Positions 50,715-58,951 are shown, numbered from the stretch's first letter. The stretch: 64,000 nt of DNA from Chlamydia pecorum E58 (GCF_000204135.1 NC_015408.1:806001-870000); one strand, 5' to 3'. A program made the numbers and translations. Notes: a model not told the origin generated them from the letters alone.

Positions 50715-51583
50715 AAGATGATCCTTGGTCTGCTCTGTTGCTGAAAATCCAAGCCGGGGAAGTTCCTCAGGCAATTTTGTTGCACAGCTTTCAAGATGAA
50801 ATGCTTCGTCATAAGGCCTATGACCTTGCTGCTGAAATCATCTTGTCAAGATTGCCAGAAGCTCAATATAAGATCCAAGCTCACATCCATCCTGACATTC
50901 ATGAGTTTTCCCCTTCAGGGAAAGGAAGACTACACTCTATAGATCTTGCAAGAGAGATTAAGAAGGACATTTGGATACCTCCTTTTGAGGCATCCTATAA
51001 GGTGTATATCATTGAAGAAGCTGATAGGATGACATTATCTGCGATATCTGCTTTTCTTAAGGTGCTAGAAGAACCTCCCCACCATGCCATCTTAATTTTA
51101 ACCTCCACAAAGCCTCAGCGTTTGCCTGCAACGATTTTATCACGCACATTAGGGGTTTTCTTAAAAGAAAGAGAGATACCTCTTCCTGATCAGGAAGCCA
51201 TAGAATGTATGTATCGTTGTGCTTTAGAAGAGATCCCTATTACAGAAGTAGGGAACCTTGTTAAGGGAGGTCCAGACATTGAAAAGCAACTTCTTAGAGA
51301 TAAAGCTAGAAAGTTCTTAGAAGTGCTTTTAAAGCTATATCGCGATCGGTATATGTTAGATTTAGGATGTTTCCCTTCAGCTCTATCCTACCCTACATAT
51401 CAGGACAAGTCTCTTCTTTTACCTAAGTTGCCTTTAGAAAAAGTTTTAACAGTTATAGAGAGTGCCTATCAAGCTCTAGACAACTCCTCATCTGCAGCAA
51501 GTGTTCTAGAATGGGTAGCTTTGCAGCTTCTATCGTTGAGGTTTCAAGCTCAGAAATCAGAAGCTTCTAGCTACTCGAACTAG
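50705..51583 (+). CDS. holB: DNA polymerase III delta' subunit-like clamp loader protein
   Basis: Structural subunit of the sliding-clamp loader. The central segment [50 protein letters not shown] follows the delta-prime pattern, including the SRT/C region. No P-loop GxxGxGK is seen near the N-terminus, where [15 protein letters not shown] stands instead, and the zinc-finger cysteines are missing. The start is an ATG at 50705; a GTG three codons earlier is also in frame. Last gene of the gyrB-gyrA-tmk-holB run. Confidence 0.85.
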   Translation: MPIEDDPWSALLLKIQAGEVPQAILLHSFQDEMLRHKAYDLAAEIILSRLPEAQYKIQAHIHPDIHEFSPSGKGRLHSIDLAREIKKDIWIPPFEASYKVYIIEEADRMTLSAISAFLKVLEEPPHHAILILTSTKPQRLPATILSRTLGVFLKEREIPLPDQEAIECMYRCALEEIPITEVGNLVKGGPDIEKQLLRDKARKFLEVLLKLYRDRYMLDLGCFPSALSYPTYQDKSLLLPKLPLEKVLTVIESAYQALDNSSSAASVLEWVALQLLSLRFQAQKSEASSYSN

Positions 51584-51596
51584 AAAATTAGAAGCT
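51562..51596. terminator. Possible shared terminator hairpin (holB / esterase)
   Basis: AGCTTCTA (51562-51569) pairs with TAGAAGCT (51589-51596) with a 19-base loop, across the ends of the convergent holB and esterase genes. The loop is long and there is no clear T-run, so this is tentative. Confidence 0.35.
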
Positions 51597-52316
51597 AGCG
51601 CTTTGCCATAAAGGAAGGATATGCTGAACTTTCTGCAATACTCCCGAGCTGATTTCATGACCTCCAGGAAAAGAGACGAGTTCTCCATGAAGGCGTTGAG
51701 AGAGAAAACCATGGAGCTTCTCTCCAAGAAAATAAGGGAGGATAGTGTCTTGAAGACCATGACTTTGTACAAAGGGAACCTGAGCACATTTTCGTATGCC
51801 TTCTTCCCACCCCTGATCAAATACGTAAGCCCCAGAAAAAATTAGCGCTCCTCCATAGGGGATTTGTGAGGTTAACACCAAATGTGTTGTTAAAATGGCT
51901 CCCTGGCTAAACCCTCCAATAAAAATCTGTCTGTAGGGGCGTTGTAAATCTGTAATAAGGTTTTCAATGGCTTCCTTAGCAGGGGTAAGGTCAACATCAA
52001 ATAATTCTCGGTATTTACGTTCTTTTTCTGGACTAACTTTAGAGTTATCCGTAATTAAAGATTCAAAGAGAGATATATCTAAAGGGAACCATGCACGACC
52101 ATATTCTGCTTTCTCAGATAAGGGCAGGATCCCATTAGGAAAGATCCATGTAGGCCTCATTTGAGAGAAAGAACATACTGAAGGGAAAAAAGTAAGGTTA
52201 TCAGCCTGGGCACCATACCCGTGGCATAAAATAATTACAGGATCCTCAGGATTTCCTGGACATTCAATAACATCAAGACCAGCAAGCTTACGGCGAAAAA
52301 AGGAGTTTGTTGTCAT
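51588..52316 (-). CDS. Alpha/beta hydrolase, carboxylesterase/phospholipase-like
   Basis: 242 aa of the carboxylesterase (abhydrolase_2) type. The nucleophile elbow GGFSQGA, the acidic residue in QSHGLQDTILPY and the His in PGGHEISSGV form the expected catalytic triad; the oxyanion strand VIILCHGYGAQADN is at the N-terminus. The natural substrate is unknown; possible roles are lipid or acyl-ester hydrolysis. Divergent from the Sua5-like gene, with a 201-bp gap that contains a 17-bp dyad. Confidence 0.85.
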   Translation of the reverse strand: MTTNSFFRRKLAGLDVIECPGNPEDPVIILCHGYGAQADNLTFFPSVCSFSQMRPTWIFPNGILPLSEKAEYGRAWFPLDISLFESLITDNSKVSPEKERKYRELFDVDLTPAKEAIENLITDLQRPYRQIFIGGFSQGAILTTHLVLTSQIPYGGALIFSGAYVFDQGWEEGIRKCAQVPFVQSHGLQDTILPYFLGEKLHGFLSQRLHGELVSFPGGHEISSGVLQKVQHILPLWQSASF

Positions 52317-52441
52317 AAAAATTTCTTAAAAAACTTAAAAAGTAGGGAACTCATCCTTGGGTGATGAAGAATTTCTTTGGTATAAAAAGAAGTATAAAGC
52401 ATAAAATCTTATCTAAAAAAGTCCATAGAAAAAATATGGAT

Positions 52442-52458
52442 ACGTTCAGAATGAACGT
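52442..52458. promoter_or_regulatory. 17-bp dyad (operator candidate) upstream of the Sua5-like gene
   Basis: ACGTTCA-GAA-TGAACGT is a perfect inverted repeat with seven-base arms, 59 bp before the GTG start at 52518. A TATAAAG at about 52491-52497 may be a -10 element downstream of it. It does not match the CIRCE heat-shock element or a Fur box. Its binding protein is unknown. Confidence 0.35.
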
Positions 52459-52517
52459 TTCTCTTTAAAGAATTTTTTATCTTCTTGCGTGTATAAAGCT
52501 ATTAACAGCAGGTTCTC

Positions 52518-53390
52518 GTGTCTCAAGCGTTTCTTACTTCATCTTTAGAAGATCTTATTTACAATATCCAGTTAGGAAAAGTTGTCGCCATTCCTACAGA
52601 CACAGTATTTGGCTTGGTCTGCTCTCAACACTCTCCACAAGCAAAAACACAGCTTTACCAGATGAAGAAAAGAAGTAAGAGTAAAACACTAGCAGTGTAT
52701 GTGAATACTTTAGAAGAAATTGAAAAGATGATTCATAGGCCTTTATCTTCTCAAGAGCTTCGAGTTGCAAAAACCTTTCTTCCTGGCCCTCTATCTTTAA
52801 TTCTTCACAATAAAAATCCTGAGTTTTCAGAAAGCACGCTTACTTTTCGCATAGTTAACCATCCTGTTGTTCAGGAGCTTATTAGTGTTTGCGGCCCTTT
52901 GGTGGGGACATCTGCAAATATTTCAGATTTCCCACCTGCAGTGTATGCCCATGAGGTTCTTGAGGATTTCAAAACAGAGGATCTATGTATATTTGATGGG
53001 GATTGCTTTTTAGGTTTAGAATCTACAGTGGCTTCTGTAGATCCTTTTATTCTTTATCGCGAGGGAGTAATTTCATGTGTTTCTATAGAAAGTTGCTTAG
53101 AAGCTGTTGTTATGCGCTTTCGCACAACAAATCACTCCTTTGCTAAGAACATAAAAATTTATACTTTTCTGAATACTGACGAGCTCTCCTACTTTTTGGA
53201 AAGCTCTAAAAATCATGAGTTCGTTTGTAAATCTCCTCATCCAAAAACATTCTTTTCTCAGCTAAGACAAGCTATTAGCTCTAATTGCTCCTCCATATGT
53301 TATGTCTATAATCCTGAAACAACTCTGTATCCTGAGCTTTCTCCTTATCTTTCCCCTTATCTTGTAAATGTTCCCGCAGGTTCTCTATGA
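52518..53390 (+). CDS. Sua5/YrdC/YciO-family threonylcarbamoyl-AMP synthase
   Basis: Makes threonylcarbamoyl-AMP for the t6A modification of tRNAs that read ANN codons. The YrdC fold starts with GKVVAIPTDTVFGLVCS, followed by KKRSKSKTLAVYV and VGTSANISDFPPA, the nucleotide-binding sites. At 290 aa it is longer than YrdC alone and carries a C-terminal extension like Sua5. The start is a GTG with AGCAGG upstream. Its stop overlaps the dipeptidase start (ATGA), so the two are coupled. Confidence 0.88.
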   Translation: MSQAFLTSSLEDLIYNIQLGKVVAIPTDTVFGLVCSQHSPQAKTQLYQMKKRSKSKTLAVYVNTLEEIEKMIHRPLSSQELRVAKTFLPGPLSLILHNKNPEFSESTLTFRIVNHPVVQELISVCGPLVGTSANISDFPPAVYAHEVLEDFKTEDLCIFDGDCFLGLESTVASVDPFILYREGVISCVSIESCLEAVVMRFRTTNHSFAKNIKIYTFLNTDELSYFLESSKNHEFVCKSPHPKTFFSQLRQAISSNCSSICYVYNPETTLYPELSPYLSPYLVNVPAGSL

Positions 53391-54349
53391 TAATAGACTT
53401 CCATGGAGATCTTCTTTCTCATCCGACCTTCTCCTTAAAAGATCCTGCTGTGCGTTGTTCCCCTCAGCAGCTAGTGGTAGGAGGAATTACCACGCAAGTT
53501 TGTGCCTTATATGTTGCTCATTACAGAGATTCCCTAACCTTCTCGCAGCAAAACCAGTTGTTTTTCTCCCTTCCTGATCAAGAGGCGCATATCCAATTAA
53601 TAACTTATGAAAAACCCTCTCTTAATACGGATTCTCAGAATCCCAAAGTCAGTATCATACGAAGTTTAGAAAATGCTTCAGGACTGGGAGGGGATGATCA
53701 ACCTTTAGAAGAGCTTTTAAATCAACTTATCATGCTTTCCAAGCAAGGTCCTATTGCGTATCTTAGCCCTGTATGGAACATGAAAAACCGCTTTGGTGGT
53801 GGCTGTTTAGAACCGGGGAAGCTTTCTGCAGATGGAAAAAACCTTCTAAATCTGATGGATGAGCTAGCTATTCCTGTAGATCTTAGCCATTGTAGTGATA
53901 AGCTTGTTGATGACATTTTGGATTATACTCTAGACAAGCTTCCTAATTTAAGAGTACTTGCTAGCCATTCCAATTTTAGAACTGTGAAAAATTCCCCTAG
54001 AAACCTCTTAGATATACATGCAAAAGAAATTTCTTCGAGAGGAGGAATAATCGGCCTTAATGTTGTTAAAAAATTCGTGGGGGAATCTTTACAAGATTTA
54101 AAAAAACATCTTTCCTATGCGGAAAGTTTGGGAGTTCTATCCAGTATTGTTCTGGGAACAGATTTTTTCTATTCTTTAGACAATGAAGACAAATTTTTCT
54201 CAGAATGTCGCTCTTCTGAAGATCATCCTAAAATACATCAAATTATCAAAGAATATAGCAAAAAACACGCTCAAGAAATTCTTTATATGCAAGGAGAGAA
54301 ATTTTTAACTCAGATAGTTTTGTCTCAGGTCAAACAGCATAACTTCTAA
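53387..54349 (+). CDS. Membrane-dipeptidase-like hydrolase (peptidase family M19)
   Basis: Zinc-dependent dipeptidase of the amidohydrolase superfamily, probably cleaving dipeptides taken from the host. The N-terminal DFHGDLL corresponds to the metal-binding DxHxD motif of renal dipeptidases; later motifs are PVDLSHCSD, LASHSN and VLGTDFF. 320 aa is a typical size. No signal peptide is visible, so it is likely cytoplasmic. Coupled to the upstream Sua5-like gene by a 4-bp ATGA overlap. Confidence 0.85.
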   Translation: MIIDFHGDLLSHPTFSLKDPAVRCSPQQLVVGGITTQVCALYVAHYRDSLTFSQQNQLFFSLPDQEAHIQLITYEKPSLNTDSQNPKVSIIRSLENASGLGGDDQPLEELLNQLIMLSKQGPIAYLSPVWNMKNRFGGGCLEPGKLSADGKNLLNLMDELAIPVDLSHCSDKLVDDILDYTLDKLPNLRVLASHSNFRTVKNSPRNLLDIHAKEISSRGGIIGLNVVKKFVGESLQDLKKHLSYAESLGVLSSIVLGTDFFYSLDNEDKFFSECRSSEDHPKIHQIIKEYSKKHAQEILYMQGEKFLTQIVLSQVKQHNF

Positions 54350-54377
54350 AATGCTTTCAAAAAGCTTCTTAGCAAAT

Positions 54378-54908
54378 CTAAAGGTTTTGCTGCGATTTTA
54401 AACATCTAACGTCTGAAGAAAGTCGATCAAGCTCACTATGCATTCTTTGTTGCTGCTCTAGAATACAAGCTTCTAAGTGTTGATTTTCCTTTTTAAGCTT
54501 AAGAATCTCTTCTTCTTGACTTCTAACTTTAGAAGAAAGAGCTTTTATTTCTTTTTCTCTACAAATTAGAGCATCATAAGATTCTTTGAGCTTATTTGAT
54601 AAATTCATGATCTGATTAGAAAAGACCGGTTTCTTCAAAACACACAGAGATATAGAAGAAGCGAATAAAGCAGCTCCTATCCCAATACACAGAGCCCCAA
54701 GAACCGTTGAGATTACAGGAAGAGCCAAAGGATAAGCAAGAAGAAGAATTCCAGCTAAAAGGAAAATTATCCCTAAGGCAAAACAAGATATCCCAGCAAC
54801 ATTTGCATTTATTTGAGATTTCTGAATTATCTCTCCCAGCGCACACGCATTGTTAATATTCTTTACATTCTTTGTGTTTGAGAGATCTTGATGTATTTTT
54901 ATACTCAT
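54378..54908 (-). CDS. Putative Inc protein with C-terminal coiled coil, 176 aa
   Basis: A bilobed hydrophobic domain at about 36-90 (VAGISCFALGIIFLLAGILLLAYPL, then VISTVLGALCIGIGAALF) follows a short polar N-terminus. The rest is a long heptad-rich coiled coil (about 98-170, SSKVRSQEEEILKLKKENQHLEACI). This layout is the classic IncA-like one: a membrane anchor and a cytoplasm-facing coiled coil. No strong ribosome binding site. Convergent with the dipeptidase gene, downstream of the gene at 54988 on the same strand. Confidence 0.75.
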   Translation of the reverse strand: MSIKIHQDLSNTKNVKNINNACALGEIIQKSQINANVAGISCFALGIIFLLAGILLLAYPLALPVISTVLGALCIGIGAALFASSISLCVLKKPVFSNQIMNLSNKLKESYDALICREKEIKALSSKVRSQEEEILKLKKENQHLEACILEQQQRMHSELDRLSSDVRCLKSQQNL

Positions 54909-54987
54909 AGGTAGAATTTAAAGAAAAAACATTCTTAAACAATATAACATATTTTATTTTAATTTTTTTAATTCGCATATAAAAGCT

Positions 54988-55962
54988 TTAGAAGATGTCA
55001 AAAATTTCGTTTTCTAAAGCGGATAAAGAAAGAGCATTGCCAGCTATTGTAAAAGGATAACTTACAATTCCTCTAGCCAAAGAGCCGAGCCTCTGAAGAC
55101 TGGAAGAAGGACTAGGAGGTTTTGGAGAAGAGCTTTTTTCCATAACTTTATTTTCTTGCTGCTCTTCGATTTGTTTTGTAAGTTGTTTAATTTGCTCTTG
55201 CAAAACAGATATCTTAATTTTTTGGGCACTTTCTCTGTTTTCCAGAGCTAGGAGTTGTTTTTCTTTATTCATAAGGAGTTTCTCTAACTTCTCTCTTAAG
55301 TGCTTTTGATAATGATTAATGTAAATATAAGAGGCGCCCTGTGCAATAAGACTATGGGAGCGAATTCCAAATAAACTAGCAGTTAAAACAGTAGCGCCAA
55401 TGACCCCTAGTCCCCATCCTAACCAACATAACGATGAACACAATACTAACAAAGCAACAGAACTTACTAATAAACTAACTCCAGACAAAACTCCAGCAGC
55501 AGAAAGAATTATGTGGGTCTTAGCAAGGGGGTGGTTACAAGGACTTCCATAGGACTCTATATCTAAAGGAGAGCTACAAAAAAATGATGAAATATGTGCC
55601 GATCGTTTTTGATGGGAGATTGGTTTAGATAAAATTGGTTGAATATATCTTTTAATACTAAGAAAATTTTTGGTCCATGCCCGAGTTTTTTTTAGAGTTA
55701 CAATTAAAACATACAGAAGAACACTACTACCAATGACTATAGTTAGCGTTCCTAAAATTATAGCTGAAACAAAACTAAAACCAACGATAGAATTTGCACA
55801 AATTAAAAAAGTTCCTGTGAGGATAAGAGCTGTCGCAACAAAAACTGCACTAACAATAGCTAAAAATGTTTGCCTGTCATTATTTATATAATGGTTGTTC
55901 CAAGCTAAAACTTGAGGAGCCTGCTCTTGAGGCAAAAGGGAACTAGTAAAGTTTACTGCCAT
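54988..55962 (-). CDS. Putative Inc protein with two bilobed domains and a coiled coil, 324 aa
   Basis: Two separate paired hydrophobic domains are visible, at about 33-88 and about 155-205, separated by a polar loop rich in Ser/His. A coiled coil at about 225-270 follows (KEKQLLALENRESAQKIKISVLQEQIKQLTKQIEEQQE), then a Ser/Pro-rich tail. The doubled membrane domain sets it apart from most Inc proteins. Likely secreted and inserted in the inclusion membrane; role unknown. A perfect 24-bp palindrome lies about 45 bp upstream of the ATG. Confidence 0.75.
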   Translation of the reverse strand: MAVNFTSSLLPQEQAPQVLAWNNHYINNDRQTFLAIVSAVFVATALILTGTFLICANSIVGFSFVSAIILGTLTIVIGSSVLLYVLIVTLKKTRAWTKNFLSIKRYIQPILSKPISHQKRSAHISSFFCSSPLDIESYGSPCNHPLAKTHIILSAAGVLSGVSLLVSSVALLVLCSSLCWLGWGLGVIGATVLTASLFGIRSHSLIAQGASYIYINHYQKHLREKLEKLLMNKEKQLLALENRESAQKIKISVLQEQIKQLTKQIEEQQENKVMEKSSSPKPPSPSSSLQRLGSLARGIVSYPFTIAGNALSLSALENEIFDIF

Positions 55963-56005
55963 GATAAAAGTTAATATTAATAAAATAAAACATGATAATG
56001 CAAAC

Positions 56006-56029
56006 TTGTTTTTCTATATAGAAAAACAA
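56006..56029. promoter_or_regulatory. Perfect 24-bp palindrome upstream of the Inc-like gene
   Basis: TTGTTTTTCTAT followed directly by ATAGAAAAACAA, a 12-base half and its exact reverse complement. It ends 44 bp upstream of the ATG at 55962. A length of 24 bp without mismatch is unlikely by chance even in AT-rich DNA; it could be an operator for a dimeric regulator or a terminator-like hairpin in RNA. Confidence 0.5.
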
Positions 56030-56108
56030 CAATCTATACTTTTTATTATCCCTTTTATTTATAAAAAATTTTTAACATGTTTATAGAATAGAAAATAGTG
56101 AGAGAGTC

Positions 56109-56158
56109 GTCTATAAAGGTGCTTATTTTAAGGATAAAGGCACACGATCTTTAGAGAC
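56109..56158. repeat. Nested inverted repeat, possible structured RNA
   Basis: GTCTATAAAG (56109-56118) pairs with CTTTAGAGAC (56149-56158) with two mismatches, and an inner GTGC (56119-56122) pairs with GCAC (56140-56143). The result is a bulged stem-loop of about 50 nt. It may be a small structured transcript or a leader; no family is recognised. Confidence 0.3.
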
Positions 56159-56306
56159 GCAATTTGATTTCTTTTTTTATGAGTAAAAAAGAAGCCCCCA
56201 CTTTAAGGGACTAAAAAGACCACAGAAGATATCCCCTGAAATGAAAGGGGTAAAGCAATAAAGCTAATAAAAAAATTATTACAATATTACAAACGTTTGG
56301 TCAATA

Positions 56307-57203
56307 GTGAAATTAAGCGTTTTTCAAAAACTAATTAATATAAATACATCTGTATTTTCTTTATTGTTCTTATTGGCTTCTACATTTTTTGTTTTGTCTA
56401 TTCCTGAAGTTATAGAAACGATTACGTTTCAGAAAGCCTTATGGAAAATTTCTTTCGGAGGAATTGCATTAGCATTTGCAAGAACTCTAGGGATAGTACT
56501 GAACCAGTACATTGATAAATGTATAGATGCTAAAAATCCTCGTACGAAATCTAGGGTACTGCCGAGTAACTTAACTTCCAGTCTTTCTGTTTATATTATT
56601 CTTGGCACTTGTTTTGTTTGCTTTGTTGTTCTTTGTGCGATTTTAGGAGTTCTTTATTGGGCACTCTTATCTATAACACTTTTTGTCCTTTATTCTTATA
56701 TGAAGCGCTTTTCTTTGTTGTGCCATTGGATTTTAGGAGGGATTTATACTACCGCGATTCTTATGAATTTCTTCGTCTTAGCTCAGGGGAACCTTCCAGG
56801 ATATATAAATCTCCTAATTATTGTTTGGGGAATAAGTATAGGACTTATCATTACAGCTAATGATATTATCTATGCTATCCAAGATATTTCCTTTGATCGC
56901 TCGGAAGGATTGTATAGTGTTCCAGCACGCTTTGGGAAAGAAAAAAGTATTCTTATTGCCTCTGTATGTTTAATGCTAAGCAGCAGTCTGTACCTTTCTT
57001 TAGGATGGATAGGGGCCTTAAATTACATATTTTATCTTTTGGCGATCTTTCCTTTAGGAACAATATTTTATGTTTTTAGAAGCTATCAAAAAATAGGAAA
57101 AATACAAACAGGAGAGGAGCGCTGCTTCTTTCTCGCGAATATTTATATTGCATTATCTTTTCTTATGAGTATGTTTCTATTGTTTTTGATCAATATGTGT
57201 TAA
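56307..57203 (+). CDS. ubiA: UbiA-family prenyltransferase
   Basis: Membrane enzyme that attaches a prenyl chain to an aromatic acid in quinone synthesis. Eight or nine membrane segments. The first Asp-rich motif is NQYIDKCIDAKNPRTKSR and the second is NDIIYAIQDISFDRSEG, both typical of the UbiA family. As chlamydiae make menaquinone by the futalosine route, the true role may be that of MqnP rather than UbiA proper. The start is a GTG at 56307. Directly followed by the UbiX-type gene. Confidence 0.87.
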   Translation: MKLSVFQKLININTSVFSLLFLLASTFFVLSIPEVIETITFQKALWKISFGGIALAFARTLGIVLNQYIDKCIDAKNPRTKSRVLPSNLTSSLSVYIILGTCFVCFVVLCAILGVLYWALLSITLFVLYSYMKRFSLLCHWILGGIYTTAILMNFFVLAQGNLPGYINLLIIVWGISIGLIITANDIIYAIQDISFDRSEGLYSVPARFGKEKSILIASVCLMLSSSLYLSLGWIGALNYIFYLLAIFPLGTIFYVFRSYQKIGKIQTGEERCFFLANIYIALSFLMSMFLLFLINMC

Positions 57204-57206
57204 CTT

Positions 57207-57785
57207 ATGAAACATTTCGTAGTTGGAATTTCTGGAGCTTCAGGGGCAATCCTTGCTATTAAGCTTATCCAACAACTCGCAGCAATGAAGCATCACATTG
57301 ATGTAATCATTTCCCCATCAGGGAGAAAAACACTTTATTATGAGCTCAAGACCTCCTCATTTACAAATCTCTTTTCTAAGAAAGAACTTCAAAACATCTC
57401 TATACATAAAATTACAGCAATAGATAGCCCTTTAGCTTCTGGATCCTATTCTGTAGATGCTATGATTATTATTCCTTGTAGCATGGCAACAGTTGCTGCG
57501 ATTTCTATTGGACTAGGAGATAATTTATTACGAAGAGCTGCAGATGTTGCTCTTAAGGAGAAAAGAACTTTAGTCCTTGTCCCGAGAGAGGCTCCTCTTC
57601 ATACGATTCATTTAGAAAATTTAGCAAAACTTAGCCAGAGTGGAGCAACGATTTTCCCTCCTATGCCTATGTGGTACTTTTTACCTCAAACTATAGAGGA
57701 TTTGGAGAACGCAATTGTAGGGAAACTTCTTGCTCTTTTAGGTATTCCTAATTCTTTAACAAAAGAATGGGGGGCTAAACTTTAG
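57207..57785 (+). CDS. ubiX: Flavin prenyltransferase UbiX-type
   Basis: Makes prenylated FMN, the cofactor of UbiD-type decarboxylases in quinone synthesis. The N-terminal VGISGASGA, PCSMATVAAIS, GDNLLRRAADVALKE, LVLVPREAPLHTIHLENL and FPPMPMWY blocks are the standard UbiX/Pad1 signature. 192 aa is normal. It starts 3 bp after the UbiA-type gene, so both belong to one pathway and transcript. No UbiD homologue is in this window. Confidence 0.92.
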   Translation: MKHFVVGISGASGAILAIKLIQQLAAMKHHIDVIISPSGRKTLYYELKTSSFTNLFSKKELQNISIHKITAIDSPLASGSYSVDAMIIIPCSMATVAAISIGLGDNLLRRAADVALKEKRTLVLVPREAPLHTIHLENLAKLSQSGATIFPPMPMWYFLPQTIEDLENAIVGKLLALLGIPNSLTKEWGAKL

Positions 57786-57788
57786 ATA

Positions 57789-58682
57789 TTAGCTTGTACG
57801 CCTTCCATTGATCACTTCATGGAGGTTTTCAATAGCAATGAAAGCAGAGGGGTCTTCTCTGTGGACAATTTCCTTAAGTTGGGAAAGCTGTAAACGCTCA
57901 ACAACAATATAAAGTAGGTTTCTAGGCTCCCCGGAATAACCTCCCTCTGCATGAATATAGGTTAAACCAACACCTAACGTCTCCATAAGAATATGTCCTA
58001 ACTTTCGTGGAGAAGATGTAATAATTGTTACGGACTTTGTATCCTCAAATCCAAGAATCACTGTGTCCATAACTTTTGTTGCTACACCATAGGTAAGGAA
58101 AGAAATAAAAGCTGTGTGCCAATTTTTATAAACAAACCCGGCCAGAGCAAAGATAAAGAAGTTCACAAATAAGATCACTTGACCTACTGTGAACCCCTTT
58201 TTCTTGTTCACAATAATCCCTAGGATCTCTGTTCCATCTGTAGAGCCTCCATGCCGGATAATTAAACCACAGCCAACCCCAATGACTACTCCACCAAGAA
58301 CTACAGTTTCCATTTCAGAGCCTTTAAATACGACAGGGCTAATCCCTAACCAAAGCGGAAGAATATCTATTAGCCACAAAGCGCAGGAAAAAACGATCAC
58401 TGCAGTCAACATTTGGATAACGAAATACTTGCCAATTTGACGAAAAGCAAGAATAACAAAAGGAAGATTGAAAATAGCCAAGCAAAAAGGGAGGTACTTA
58501 TGCCCAATAAAATGCGAGGCTATAAGAGATAACCCAACGATTCCTCCATCAATAAGGTCATTGGGAACTAAAATCATTTGAATGCCAACAGCAGCAAGTC
58601 CCCCTCCTAAAAAAAACCAGCTTAGGGTTTTAGAGAAATACAAAGGAAAGCTAAATTTTTCAGGACGTGGACCGTGAGGCAT
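57789..58682 (-). CDS. YitT-family membrane protein (DUF161/DUF2179)
   Basis: 297 aa with five or six membrane segments in the first ~205 residues (FFLGGGLAAVGIQMILVPNDLIDGGIVGLSL is the typical YitT start; VVIGVGCGLIIRHGGSTDGTEIL is a further signature) and a C-terminal soluble DUF2179 domain (about 215-290, SPRKLGHILMETLGVGLTYIHAEGGYSG). Function of the family is not well known; transport is often assumed. Convergent with ubiX (3-bp gap). Confidence 0.85.
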   Translation of the reverse strand: MPHGPRPEKFSFPLYFSKTLSWFFLGGGLAAVGIQMILVPNDLIDGGIVGLSLIASHFIGHKYLPFCLAIFNLPFVILAFRQIGKYFVIQMLTAVIVFSCALWLIDILPLWLGISPVVFKGSEMETVVLGGVVIGVGCGLIIRHGGSTDGTEILGIIVNKKKGFTVGQVILFVNFFIFALAGFVYKNWHTAFISFLTYGVATKVMDTVILGFEDTKSVTIITSSPRKLGHILMETLGVGLTYIHAEGGYSGEPRNLLYIVVERLQLSQLKEIVHREDPSAFIAIENLHEVINGRRTS

Positions 58683-58705
58683 TTTTAGAACCCTAGTGAG
58701 TGTTT

Positions 58706-58779
58706 CGCGAGAGACGGGGCTTGAACCCGCAACTTCCGCCTTGACAGGGCGGTGCTCTAACCAATTGAACTACTCCCGC
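58706..58779 (-). tRNA. tRNA-Asp (GTC)
   Basis: 74 nt on the minus strand. The acceptor GCGGGAG pairs with CTCTCGC (one G-U), the D-arm has GTTCAATTGGTTAGAGC, the anticodon loop CTGTCAA carries GTC, and the T-arm has GGTTCAA. Discriminator base G, as expected for Asp. CCA is not encoded. Confidence 0.95.
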
Positions 58780-58783
58780 AACT

Positions 58784-58856
58784 TGGACACGACAGGATTT
58801 GAACCTATGACCCCCTGTGTGTAAGACAGGTGCTCTAACCGCTGAGCTACGCATCC
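58784..58856 (-). tRNA. tRNA-Val (TAC)
   Basis: 73 nt on the minus strand, four bases from tRNA-Asp, so both probably come from one transcript. The acceptor GGATGCG pairs with CGTGTCC (with G-U pairs), the anticodon loop CTTACAC carries TAC, and the T-arm has GGTTCAA. Discriminator A. CCA is not encoded. Confidence 0.95.
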
Positions 58857-58951
58857 AAATAAGGTAGGAAGGTTAGGTTACCAGAAAAATTAGTTTAACC
58901 ACAATCATTTTATGATAATTAAACATAAGATCTACAAACTCTTGCATACGG

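Larger units (their letters stand above)
55963..56306. other. 344-bp intergenic region with inverted repeats, no gene seen
   Basis: Between the divergent Inc-like gene (minus) and ubiA-like gene (plus). It is AT-rich with no convincing reading frame. It contains a perfect 24-bp palindrome at 56006-56029, a nested inverted repeat at 56109-56158 and a small hairpin CCCCT...AGGGG near 56232-56250. Promoters for both flanking genes must lie here; I could not assign -35/-10 boxes with confidence. A small RNA cannot be excluded. Confidence 0.55.
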
